Source: Membranipora membranacea
Lineage: Eukaryota > Bryozoa > Gymnolaemata > Cheilostomatida > Membraniporidae
Direction: 5' to 3'
DNA: 64,000 bases
Assembly: GCA_914767715.1 (NCBI GenBank)
Contig: OU612066.1
Location: 16,061,001 to 16,125,000, forward strand
The number at the start of each line of letters is the position of its first letter. Position 1 is the first letter of the stretch. The notes under the pieces were generated by a model. The model did not search any database and was not told the DNA's origin. It saw only the letters and a list, made by a program, of their open reading frames with translations. Position numbers and translations under genes: made by a program. Below, in pieces: positions 36,070 to 48,373 of the stretch.

Positions 36070-39000
36070 TCATTCTGATATGAGTTGGTAGAACTGTAAT
36101 GAGTAGTGATTATATTTAGCGATAATCAGGGTATCATCATAGACATCTAAGTCAAAGTGGAAGCTTGCGCCTCCTTTCTTTCCACAAATCTCCCCCAACT
36201 TCTCACCTGAAAAAGAAATGAGAATAATGGGGATAAAATGTTATGCCACGGAGTTGCCGTAATGAGTGATGAACCGCCTTCCATCTTATTCAAAGACCCG
36301 AATAGTTTTTCCACGTTTAAACACATAGGAATATGAAAAGTGCAACATTTCAAAAATAATGATGGCTCGAGTTAGCATTACCTGAATTGTTAAGGTGACA
36401 AAGGCAGACAGTTTACCGGTAACAAAAAACATGTGGTATAACTATATGGTAAAATTACCTGTATCCACATCCAGTATCCATATCTTTGTTTCTAGGTTCC
36501 TGTTAGACACGAGTACATATCTGTCCTTGTAGCAGACGATTCCTTGTGGTTCGTTTACATGTTTAGATGTCCACATCACCTCTCCACTGTCTATGTTCAC
36601 TCTGTGTACACTGCTTGTACCGTAGTCAGATAAGATAACATAGTCATCTCCACATACAGCTAATGTTTTATAGTCGGTTGACATACCAGGAACTTTGATC
36701 TGTTTTATAAGCTGACCTTGAAGAGTGTAGACTGTTAGAAATTGAGAACCTCCATTTGGAACAACCACCTTCTCATTTACTACTCTGAGCTTATTAAAGT
36801 CACCACTGTTACTTATGTGGGACCAGGACCTTTTTAGTTTTCCATCTAAGTCGTACACATAAACCTTGTTGGTATCATGTGATAACACATACAGCTCATT
36901 ATTATACACTTGGACACTGGATACCCAGCCACCAACATTCACAAACTCAGACACTGTGCTGGTATTCACAGGTTCACTGACCCTCATAAGTTTGTTATTA
37001 TTCAGGCCAATATAAATGAAATTCTGGTATTTGGTTACAGATTGGACAAAAGAGGGGAATTTGACAGTATTTAGAAAATTCATAGAAGTCGGAGGATTGT
37101 GATTTGCTAACATGGGCAGATCCATCAGCCTTCGAGATGATTGTGAAATCTCGACAGCAAGCTGAACGTCTGCGCAATCTGAAAATAAATACAGATAAAT
37201 CATTCATAGCTCCATACTCCAGATGAAGCAGCAATTGATTGATATCATTGATTGTCAAACGCAATCCATGTAGCAAGGGAGAAGTTGGTATAGGAAATTT
37301 GGCACTAACTAACGAATAGCCATCCCTAGGAATTCATCAGCAGAATTTTGATATTTACGTTACCTTAGGAAGCTTATACTGTTTGAGTTAAGGTTGTTAC
37401 TGTGTGATAATAAATATAAGAATATCATAACTTAAAACACTGAGCAACACTAAATGGTGTCTCATTTTGGAGTGGCATTTTAGGTAAGAAAAAAAGGATC
37501 AAACCTTTGACAGAGAGCTGGATATCATTAGATGAAGGTTTATATTGAGGGATCTTCATATTCATCAGTTCATCTATAAGTTTCTCTGTCTCTTTGTATC
37601 CACCTGCCACGTCTACCTGGTAAAATAAAAGAATCGATAATTAGGTGAGGGGAGATCTGAGGGAGGCGGACTTTGTCAACCAGCAATCTGTGGGAGCAAA
37701 TATAGGTGAGGGGAGGGGTCTGAGAGAGCCTTAGTATGTGAGAAACCAAAACAGGAATCATGGTCTATGAAGCCAGTGAAGATAATCCTGGCCATGTGCA
37801 AAAAAATGCTATTTGAGCTACAGGTGAAGGTCCCAATGATATTTATCAATGTTTTCAATTTATGGCAATGTGTGATACAATAATGACTTATCAAAACTGA
37901 TATGATACCTGGTAACTACCTCATGAAAAGTCTCTTATCTATTCTAGCTACTTGTCTGCTGAGCTTATCTAACAGACGTCCGATTTCATCATCCAGAAAA
38001 CTCGTCACCTCAATACTTGATTCAGTTCTGAGTTTTATCACTTTTTCCTCTAACTCTGCATATTTCTGCATCAGTTCAGATACCTTAAAAATTGAACAGA
38101 TATACAACATATATACAATTCATGTTTATATGTTGGCTGTCAATTTGAACGTCTTACACCATCAATATTCACCATATCCAAGAATCCCCAGCAGTTATTT
38201 TACGATCTGACATGAGAAGAAAAGCCTGGCCAGCAGTTGGACTGCAGTTAGGTTCATAGGATGAGTTTTCAGCCTGAGATCTTGCAAACCATACCAATAC
38301 CATGCCAAGTAAGACTGTCACTTTAATCAGAACAAATTACTGACGTTGGTATTTGATAATTTGACAGAACAGATTTTTTTCTTTTGAATATCAAATCTGG
38401 CCTGGCAAAGAATACACACGGCCCTTCTTTGAAATATACGAGCAGCTAAGTTATTTGATATGGCTAAACACCTGTTCATCTCTGGCCTCATGTAAATTCT
38501 CAATCATCTGTTGAGTCTCTGTATCCCAGTCCGATATGACAGCTGTTAGCTGTTTCGACATTCCTAACAGGTGCTCCTCTTTATCAAATATCCATACTTT
38601 CTTCTCATTGACCATATCTGTCAGTTTCTCCACAATTTTAGATATTGCTGTTAAATTGTGATTGTTTCCTGCAATAATATAAGTCACATATGAGTGTTGC
38701 TAGAAGAACTTGTGAAGTTTCATACTCACTAGTCATGAGTTTCCCAGTAGTTCTGTGCTCTATGATCAATGCCTGCTCAAAACACCAAACAAGAAAGCCA
38801 CAATTGTAACTGCTGTCCATGGGTTTGGCCAAATGCACAGGTACAAGTTTAATTTCTCAAGCGCTTGACCGGTCGACATGTACCGTGGATATAATCTATG
38901 TGTTTAGTAAAATTAACTACTAACCATCTAAACAAGGGTTCAGCTGATCAAGACAATCCATGCAAAACATTTCAGGACAATTTGGACAGGCCATTCTATA

Positions 39001-39908
39001 GACTTTCTTTGGATGTTTCTCACAGTATCTTGTTTCCATCTTTCTGTAATCTCTCTTATACTCATCCATTCTGATACGCATGTGGTCATCCAGTGCATCG
39101 TTGTGACTCTACGATAGGGAAAGTTAAAGTTAACAGATTGTAGGTTAACCACCAGTACACAGCTCTATGCTCATATCATATGATATGTAACGTATAAAGG
39201 AAGACTTGCGCCAATAGAGAAGAGTCATACTAGTAAATTGTCTTTTGGCCATAGAACAGCAGTCTCACCACGCGGTTATTGAAGATATGGCTCGTAGAAA
39301 CAAGTTCCAAAATACTATGAGACAGATATCAGAATCTAACTTACACTGGTCTGTGATGGTTTGAGTAATTTATTGTTACTGTCAGGTATGCGTTAAACCC
39401 CTCATCATCAAGTTGAGAGAACTTACCTTTTCATGAGGAGTACAGAACTTTTTTGAACAGATAACGCAGTAAATCTGAGCCATTCTTCTCCTATCATCTT
39501 TTCTCATACAAACATCACAGCAGAGAAACTTGTCTAGTGGAGCACCTGCTGATGGGATGTCATCTAAACATTCATCAAACACAGTTCTGAAATAGAATTC
39601 AGATGAAATGTAGAAGACAGTATCCATTTGTGCTTCTACCATCATGGGCTGGTCTCTAACTGCAGGGGACTTTTGTTGCGCCGTCAGATGACCGACATAT
39701 TCCAGGTATGAAGTTGCAATACAAGGCATTGTATTAAAAGTTACCTGCACAGCGGACATTTGAGGATCTTTGTGACCTCAGAGTCTTTGGTCAGACACGT
39801 AACGCAGTAGATGTGGCCTGGATTACAAGGTAATCTCTTTAGCTCGTCATTCTCAAAGCATAACATACATTCAAGAAACACCTCCTCTTTAGAATCAGAT
39901 TCTGCCAT
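36070..39908 (-). pseudogene. RBCC protein with beta-propeller, gene 2 (class b/x), frameshifted
   Basis: The same eight exons as gene 1: 39908-39745, 39586-39427, 39108-38925, 38668-38472, 38083-37920, 37616-37505, 37178-36459, 36206-36070. RING and both B-box fingers keep their metal ligands. Exon 5 is 164 bases instead of 171: 7 bases are missing next to the donor (around 37926), so the joined message reads into a TAG directly after the exon 5/6 junction. The predicted product is about 290 residues: RING, B-boxes and first coiled coil with no propeller. Exons 6-8 remain open and propeller-like (two extra residues, Gln-Phe, in blade 3), so the break looks recent or is bypassed by splicing, for example at the upstream GTAGCT inside exon 5. 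Either a young pseudogene or a truncated RBCC-only gene. Confidence 0.8.
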
Positions 39909-40695
39909 TGTCACAATTCTAAAATAGGCGAAATAACCTAGGTGAATATCAAATAAGGGAGATGGGGTTGTCCTTCACTGGCTGACAGGTGACAGTTTTA
40001 CCCATATGTTTTCAAGTCTAATAACCATCTATAATTCATTCAGATATTGTTAAACAGTCATTTAATTTAGGTGAATTGTAAAACACAACCAGATTGCTGA
40101 CGACCACTACTGCGGCGTTGTAACATATATTACTGGCATCCAATCCTGTTGTGAGAGTAACATCGGGATGCAGGATGATGTTACAGTAGAACACCAGATA
40201 AATGGATGGGTGCATACAATGGTAGAAGTTTTTGCGGACGAGTACGATATTAGGAAAGCGTGCAAGCTCCAATGCAGAATTCATCCCTATTAAGTATTTA
40301 TATATGATTGAGAACTTCCTAACAAACTATCTTGACAGGCATTCCTATCAGCAGAGCGTTTATGAAATAAGTCTTTGTCAATTGAAAGTCTAACCCACCA
40401 TAAGCCCCTGAGGCTCGCAAACGTGTTCAATAGAAACCTCTATGGTTCACCAAACAGGGTAAGATACAAACTATGAAAGTTTATCTAACGCTGATGTTCT
40501 CTGCATCTCAAGCAAACCTGTAATCGAGATATTTGATCTTGCAGACAAAGCGCAAAATATATCTGTGTTAAAGGATGATAATACATCTACACACAAGCAC
40601 CTTGTGTAATGGATGTCATTTTGGGAAGTGAAGTTGGCCTAGTGATATATTGTTTGAGTATAGTTCCCATTTCTTAGTAGACACTAGAACATGAC

Positions 40696-40774
40696 GTTTG
40701 TTCCCTCTACGGTGGTGGAGTGCTGTGATAACCGACTTTTCCAATAGCACCCCATCGCCACAGAGGGAACAAAC
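40696..40774. ncRNA. Pre-miRNA-like hairpin, Q1
   Basis: The 79-nt sequence folds into a 29-position stem with only three mismatches (positions 14, 15 and 24) plus two G:U pairs, and a 21-nt loop. The arms begin GTTTGTTCCCTCT and end AGAGGGAACAAAC. The Q2 copy at 49149-49227 keeps the fold. It could be a microRNA-type precursor on either strand, or a small inverted-repeat transposon. No expression evidence. Confidence 0.4.
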
Positions 40775-41005
40775 TTGTTCTCATTGACACAGGTTGCTAG
40801 AGCATTTCCCATGTATCATTTCAGTTGGCAAGTTGTACAAGTTTTGAAAATCAAGGGAAGAGTTAAGTAATTATAACCGACAGTTGATGGACTCAGTATC
40901 TAAATACCTCTTGTAGATTTCTCACACATAAGTGATCAGCCAGCACAAGAGTAGGGACTCGAGTCAGCTCACATGATAATGTAATTTCAATATTTGTTGA
41001 CGTAT

Positions 41006-41069
41006 TAGCCAATGTGTTGGCTCTGTTTGATTCACTCCACCCTCCCAATCAGAGCCAACACATTGGCTA
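41006..41069. repeat. Perfect 20-bp inverted repeat (hairpin), Q1
   Basis: TAGCCAATGTGTTGGCTCTG (41006-41025) is exactly complementary to 41050-41069, with a 24-nt spacer. In Q2 (about 49453-49512) the right arm is cut by a deletion, so the fold is not maintained there. Possible small MITE or hairpin RNA. Confidence 0.7.
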
Positions 41070-44000
41070 GAAGTAAATACATAACTCACCCTATTACTAT
41101 TTGGAAGTTATACAATGTACAGTAGGATATGCTTGTTAGCCCCCCTCCAAACAGGGAGAATGGAATACCATTTTCCCCAACTGTGGATGTTGTCTGCTCC
41201 TGAATGTGCTAACCTTACACCACATCATTCTAGAGTTTTTGCCAACTGCTACAGCAGTACAAGAAAGACAACAGTGATTATGCCTTACAATAGCTAGTGC
41301 TACTCACTAAGTGACTCACTCAGTAATTATGTATGTAGTGACTCAGTAAGGTACAAAGCTAAGCAATCGATTGAAGGTTACAGTTGGAGCCACAGGCACA
41401 TGATGATACTCAACTTGATCACATACATAGTTGCTAAGTGATGTCATTTATTCAATTGGTTTTCATTATATGTGTCCTTACACTGGTTCAGTCTCTCTTT
41501 CGATGACACTGAATTCTTATGTTAGTGTTGTAGAGACTTTGCTAGATTTTGCTGACTTCGCTAGAAATAGTCTACATGCTTTCAATCAAAGCTTATGCAT
41601 ATATATATGCATTGATATATTAGCTCTGCTTTCAATGCTCAAATAAAATTCTCAGTGCAGTTTCACTTCATCAATGTGACTTCCTGTGTTGGATGCGCAA
41701 GTGTTAATAGTATTATTAGTATAGAGTTGTGTCCCTCTGGTTAGAAGTAGAGCAACTTTAAAAACCATTTTTAACTATTTTAGTGCATGTGCCTGTCTCT
41801 AACTCCCTGGTACGTGGTGCCAGCACAGCAGGGAGTTAACGAACAAGATTGTTCCCTCTGATAATGTGGGGTCATGCATAAAAAGCTGTATCAAGGGGCA
41901 TGTCAAGACAGGCTGTACTTCAAGGCGCTACGCCTCAATACCCTACATATAATAACCCACCACAATGTAGATAGGTATATATAGGTCTTTTATAGTGTTA
42001 GTCAGATTCAATTTTGTATAGTAACCCACCTAACCAAAATAACGAAGGGTTTGAAATAATTCATTAATTGGAATCGATAATATGATTAATACAAATGTTC
42101 TCAATATGAATAGATAATATAATTGTGATGAGGTAAGAAGTCATACCAGAAGTTGTTTTGTTAGATAAATCTTATTGCAAACAATAAATGTAATTAAAAG
42201 AGAAAATAAAAATGACCTATATTTGTAGGCATGCTGTTGAACAAAAAATAAAATATGTAGGCCTAAACTGGAATCTGAGTATAAATAATTATCTTGGCAA
42301 CAAAATACTAATTACAACACTAATTAACCAATCTCAGATGTGCGACTGTTATACCCAAAGAAAACACTTTTTGAGTACTGTTACTTCTTGTTTGTTTCAA
42401 GTTCTGTGAATGTATTGTATCAAGCGTTTTATGTACCCCTCTAAATCAGACCAGAAAAGTTTTGTCATTCACAGCAGGGAGAATGCTGAAGACAGCATAC
42501 AGCCAAACTGCAACAGACGGCAAACAACTCCAAGTCAGCAGATAGCCAGCAAAACTGGAAACTATACAGCCAAGTAGGGCCGGACATCATAGCTAATAAT
42601 AGATAGGGAAGTAAAGGCTTTAATGGGGAATGTTGGACAAGAAGGCCAATGGGCCGGGGGAATTTGGCTCGTTTAGTATATCTTATGTTACCTCTGCCTA
42701 ATAAATAAAACCAAGATTCGATCGCAATTATCTGATCAAAGACTATGGAAAGAATCAATACGTTCATTTCTGGTATGTGTAGTCAGTGAATGCGCAACAT
42801 ACAATCAAGGAGTATAAAACCAGAGAGGTATACACAACATGCAGTAAAGCCAATACGATCAGCTGATATATCTGGGCAGTATGAAACTACAACAGCAGAG
42901 CTAAAGACGATAAGCGGGGTCCTCAAGTCTGACAGAAATCTTTCATGTACTTGTATTTGCTCTGTGTCCAAAATTCACCGGACTGTGGGGGATAAAAAAC
43001 TCACCATTAGACAGCTGACATTCAGTTGAACATGCTCATGAGGGGGCTGTCATTCTGAGACCTACATTAGAGTCTCAGTCCGGCTCTGACTTAACAACAC
43101 CAGGCAGAGATGGTACAGTTGCAGAGCCATGAGGCCTCAAACTGGTTATTGAGGAATGGTATATGCTGTGTCTAGGGGTGCTTGTTCTTAATGAGACCAG
43201 AGTACTGCAGATCAGATTAATAAATACAGAATCTCGCAGCAAAACGCTGAATACCCATTCCATGAACAGTTTTAATAAAATGCTCGATTTTTTTCGGCAC
43301 TCCATATCTAAAAAATCTTGTACAGAAATATTTTACATTCCTCTAAATGTGTAACAATATACAGTTGGTTTGAGAATGGATATATTATATAAAAATACAC
43401 CGTTCCAAGTTGATTCATTAACAGGCTGCGACCTAAATTCAGAAAGTGATCAGTGCACCAGCTAGCAACTTGCAATGTGAAAGTATTCACCAGAGGACTT
43501 TTTTTGGGTACTCTATTCTCCGTATCGAATGCGGCCCATTGGGCCTCGATGCAGTCTGCAGGGCTGCTGGGAGGGGCGGTAGGGGCAGCCTTTACACAGA
43601 AGCCAATGGGAAATGTTTTCTAAGCATTCCCCTCTATATATCTTTGTGGGCACTCAGTTCCCGTCAATTCCCACCCACTTCCATCACAAGCTTTCAATCA
43701 ATAGGAATATGACGGTTGTCAATTTAGAATATTTATGAAGTTACTATCAAGATTGCCTTCTCTTCTACAAAAAGAAGACAACACACTAATAGTTATTCCT
43801 CTGAAAATCATTTTTTCAGAGAAAGACCTTGTATTTTCTGTAAGTATTTATATATCAAATATAGATTTCATCATAAACATCATTACTCTCTGACCATGAG
43901 TTGAAAGTTGATGCTTTCTGAAACAAGCCACAATAAATCTCATGTGGTCAAAAATAAATCAAAAGGATAAAGATTTCAATAATCAACATACCACAAAATT

Positions 44001-44389
44001 AATCTGTAAAGATGATTAAATTTAGACGAGAACTGAAGGGCTGTAAATCTAAGAGTATTCAAAATATAACATAGTATAAAGAGAAACTCTGTGCTTCTAA
44101 ATTGTAAAGAAACAATAAATCTTTGTCAGGATAACCCGAGAAAAACTCAAATGTTTATATGATTGACCTATCAAGATGAGATAAGAAAGATATGAAAATG
44201 TATGACAGCGAGTTTTTCTGCCGGTCTGCCATGGGAAAAATATCCTTCAGAAGTGAAAAGGAACAGAGAGTATTAATTACTGTTCGAAAACACGGTAAGA
44301 AAAACACACCTTGAAGATTCTACAACTAGACCTTAGATAACAGTCCGAGCTGATGGAGGGAAACAGGAACTGAGTGGATCATTAGTCAC

Positions 44390-47300
44390 TTATTCTGTGA
44401 TCAGCTCATAGCACTGTACTGAGTGTTCATCAAATTTTGCCACAAGAAGAGTGTCACCATCAATATCAAGGTCAAAATGATGACAGCTCCCCCCTTTCTT
44501 GCCGCTGAGCTCTCCTACTTCCTCACCTGGAAAAGAGATTTAAACATTTCAAAGTTATGTGAATGTCAGCGATCATAGGAACTAGTCAATGGGTAAGGTA
44601 AATAGTGTAAAGTATGATGATCAATACACACAAACCCCTCAGTGGGATGTTCCTAATGCAGTGTGTGGTGGATTAAAGCTCCGAGCAACAGTGGAGCTTT
44701 GATTTCTAGGGGTGACGGAGAGGCCTGCCTACCCTAGAAAGCTGACATATTTTAGAATCATCTGGTTTTTGCTCTGGAGGCAAAGCTGAAAATAGCACTG
44801 GTTTGATATCCATACTCTACTGAATACAAAAAATGGCACAATAAAAAAAAGCTCTGTTTTGTACTCACATATAAATTACTTGTATAATAAATAAGCTGAA
44901 AGTACCTGTATCGACATCCAGTATCCATATCTTTGTTTCTGTGTTAAGGTTAGACACGAGTACATATCTTTTCTTGTAGCAGACGACCCCTAGTGGATGG
45001 TTTACATGTTTAGATGTCCACATCACCTCTCCACTGTCTATGTTCACTCTGTGTACACTGCTTGTACCGTAGTCAGATAAGATAACAGAGTCATCTCCAC
45101 ATACAGCTAATGTTTTCCAGTTGGCTGACATACCAGGAACTTTGATCTGTTTTATAAGCTTCCCTTGAAGAGTGTAGACTGCTAGAGAAGCTCTATCCGG
45201 AACAACCACCTTCTCGTTTACTACTCTTAGCTTACTCATCTTACTACTGTTACTTTCATGCGACCAGGACCTCTTTAATTTACCCTCCAAGTCATATACA
45301 TAAACCTTACTGGTATCATGTGATAACACATACAGCTCATTATTATACACTTGGACACTGGATACCCGGCCACCAATATTCACAAACTCAGACGGTGAGT
45401 TGGTATTCACAGGTTCACTGACCCTCATAAGTTTGTTATTTTCTAGGCCAATATAAATATAATTCTGGTATTTAGTAACAGAGCGGACATTATAGGGGAG
45501 TCGGACAGTATTAATTAATTTCATAGAAGCTGGAGGATTGTTATTGGCTAAGAGAGGCAAAAGCCTTCGAGATGATAGTGAAATCTCGACAGCAAGCTGA
45601 ACGTCTGCGCAATCTGAAAATAAATACAGATAAATCATTCATAGCTCCATACTCCAGAGGAAGCAGCGATTGATTGATAACATTGATTGTCAAAAGCAAT
45701 TAATGTAGCAAGGGAGAAGTTGGCATAGGAAATTTGGCACTAACTAACGAATAGCCATCCCTCGGAATTCATCAGCAGAATTTTGATATTTACGTTACCT
45801 TAGGAAGCTTATACTGTTTGAGTTAAGGTTGTTACTGAGTGATAAAAAATATAAGGATTTCATAACTTGAAACACTGAGCAACACTAAGTGGTGTCTCAT
45901 TTTGAAGTGGCATTTCAGGTAAGAAAAAAGTATCAAACCTTTGACAGAGAGCTGGACATGATTAGATGAAGGTTTATATTGAGGGATCTTCATATTCATC
46001 AGTTCATCTATAAGTTTCTCTGTCTCTTTGTATCCACCTGCCACGTCTACCTGGTAAAATATAAGAATCGATAATTAGGTGAGGGGAGATCTGAGGGAGG
46101 CGGACTTCGTCAACCAGCAATCTGTGGGAGCAAAAATAGGTGAGAGGAGGGGTCTGAGAGAGCCTTAGTATGTGAGAAACCAAAACAGGAATCATGGTCT
46201 ATGAAGCCAGTGAAGATAACCCTGGCCATGTGCAATGATTTATTTTATGTTAAATTATTGGAGTTTCAAATACTATGTGAGCTACAGGTGAAGGTCTCAG
46301 TGATATTTTTATCAGGGTATCTTTGGCAATATGAAAAAAGATGATAACTGATCCATATAGATATGCTTCATAGTAGCTAGCTACCTCATGGTAGGTGTAA
46401 AGTCTCTTATCTATTCTAGCTACTTGTCTGCTGAGCTTATCCAAGAGAATCCCGATCTCATCATCCAGAAAACTCGTCACCTCAATTCTTGATTTATTTC
46501 TGAGTTTTATCAGTTTTTCCTCTAACTCTGCATATTTCTGCATCAGTTCAGATACCTTAAAAATTGAACAGATATACAACATATATACAAATCATGTTTA
46601 TATGTTGGCGGTCAATTTGAACGTCTTACACCATCAATATTCACCATATCCAAGAATCCCCAGCGGTTATTTTACGATCTGACATGAGAAGAAAAGCCTG
46701 GCCAGCAGTTGGACTGCAGTTAGGTTCACAGGATGAGTTTTCAGCAAACCATACCAATACCATGCCAAGTAGGACTTTCACTTTAATCAGAACAAATTAC
46801 TGACGTTGGTATTTGATAATTTGACAGAACAGATTTTTTTCTTTTGAATATCAAATCAGGCCTGGCAAAGAATACAGACGGCCCTTCTTTGAAATATACG
46901 AGCAGCTAAGTTATTTGATATGGCTAAACACCTGTTCATCTCTGGCCTCATGTAGTTTCTCAATCATCTGTTGAGTCTCTGTATCCCAGTCTGATATGAC
47001 AGCTGTTAGCTGTTTCGACATTCCTAACAGGTGCTCCTCTTTATCAAATATCCATACTTTCTTCTCATTAACCATATCTGTCAGTTTCTCCACAATTTTA
47101 GATATTGCTGTTAAATTATGATTGTTTCCTGCAATAATATAAGTCACATTTGAGTGTTGATAGAAGAACTTGTGAAGTTTCATACTCACTAGTCATGAGT
47201 TTCGCATTAGTTCTGTGCTCTATGATCAATGCCTGCTCAAAATACCAAACAAGAAAGCCACAATTGTAACTGCTGTCTATGGGTTTGGCCAAATGCACAG

Positions 47301-48373
47301 GTACAAGTTTAATTTCTCAAGCGCTTGACCGGTCGACATGTACCGTGGATATAATCTATGTGTTTAGTAAAATTAACTACTAACCATCTAAACAAGGGTT
47401 TAGCTGATCAAGACAATCCATGCAAAACATTTCAGGACATTTTGGACAGGCCATTCTATAGACTTTCTTTGGATGTTTCTCACAGTATCTTGTTTCCATC
47501 TTCCTATAATCTCTCTTATACTCATCCATTCTGATACGCATGTGGTCATCTAGTGCATCGTTGTGACTCTACGATAGGGAAAGCTAAAGTTAACAGATTG
47601 TAGGTTAACCACCAGTACACAGCTCTATGCTCATATCATATGATATGTAACGTATAAAGGAAGACTTGCGCCAATAGAGAAGAGTCATACTAGTAAATTG
47701 TCTTTTGGCCATAGAACAGTAGTCTCACCACGCGGTTATTGAAGATATGGCTCGTAGAAACAAGTTCCAAAAAACTATGAGACAGATATCAGTATCTAAC
47801 TTACACTGGTCTGTGATGGTTTGAGTATTTTATTGTGACTGGTATGACAGGTATGCGTTAAACCCCTCATCATCAAGTTGAGAGAACTTACCTTTTCATG
47901 AAGAGTACAGAACTTTTTTGAACAGATTACGCAGTAAATCTGAGCCAGTCTTCTCCTATCATCTTTTCTCATACAAACATCACAGCAGAGAAACTTGTCT
48001 AGTGGAGCACCTGCTGATGGGATGTCATCTAAACATTCATCAAACACAGTTCTGAAATAGAATTCAGATGAAATGTAGAAGACAGTATCCATTTGTGCTA
48101 CTACCATCATGGGCTGGTCTCTAACTGCAGGGGACTTTTGTTGCACCAACAGATGACCCACATATTCCAGGTATGAAGTTGCAATACAAGGCATTGTATT
48201 AAAAGTTACCTGCACAGCGGACATTTGAGGATCTTTGTGACCTCAGAGTCTTTGATCAGACACGTAACACAGTAGATGTGGCCTGGATTACAAGGTAATC
48301 TCTTTAGCTCGTCATTCTCGAAGCATAAACTACATTCAAGAAACACCTCTTCTTTAGCATCTGATTCTGCCAT
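44390..48373 (-). CDS. RBCC protein with six-bladed beta-propeller, gene 3 (class b/y)
   Basis: Exons 48373-48210, 48051-47892, 47568-47385, 47128-46932, 46555-46385, 46050-45939, 45613-44906, 44526-44390; 610 residues. All joins keep phase. RING ligands are conserved (ECSLC, CNPGHIYCVTC, CPLC). Exons 2-3 carry the two B-box-like fingers; exon 4 begins GNNHNL as in gene 2. The propeller exon is two codons shorter than gene 1 near its start (RRLLPLLANN). Exon 8 supplies the last blade, with FDLDIDGDTLLVAKFDEHSV, clearly unlike the class x version. The reading frame is open for another 22 codons upstream of the chosen ATG to an ATG at 48439; I prefer the downstream one because all four paralogues share it. 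Its function is inferred only from the family. Confidence 0.87.

Larger units (their letters stand above)
39909..44389. repeat. Intergenic unit Q, copy 1
   Basis: Between genes 2 and 3 and repeated between genes 3 and 4 (48374-50926 plus 53464-55340). No protein gene is supported. It holds two strong hairpins (40696-40774 and 41006-41069), a block near 41655-41860 related to the LINE-unit flank, a palindrome ATGCATATATATATGCAT (about 41596-41613), and small frames at 42465-42767 and 43446-43712 that are shared with Q2 but lack protein features. Confidence 0.65.

Noticed and set aside
42465-42767. 100-codon minus frame in Q1, with a 112-codon counterpart at 53382-53720
   Set aside because: Cysteine- and leucine-rich frame with no domain; its ends differ because flanking DNA differs, and it is shared only through duplication.
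43446-43712. 88-codon frame in Q1 and 97-codon relative in Q2
   Set aside because: GC-richer patch with a chance open frame; no motif and a differing C-terminus.
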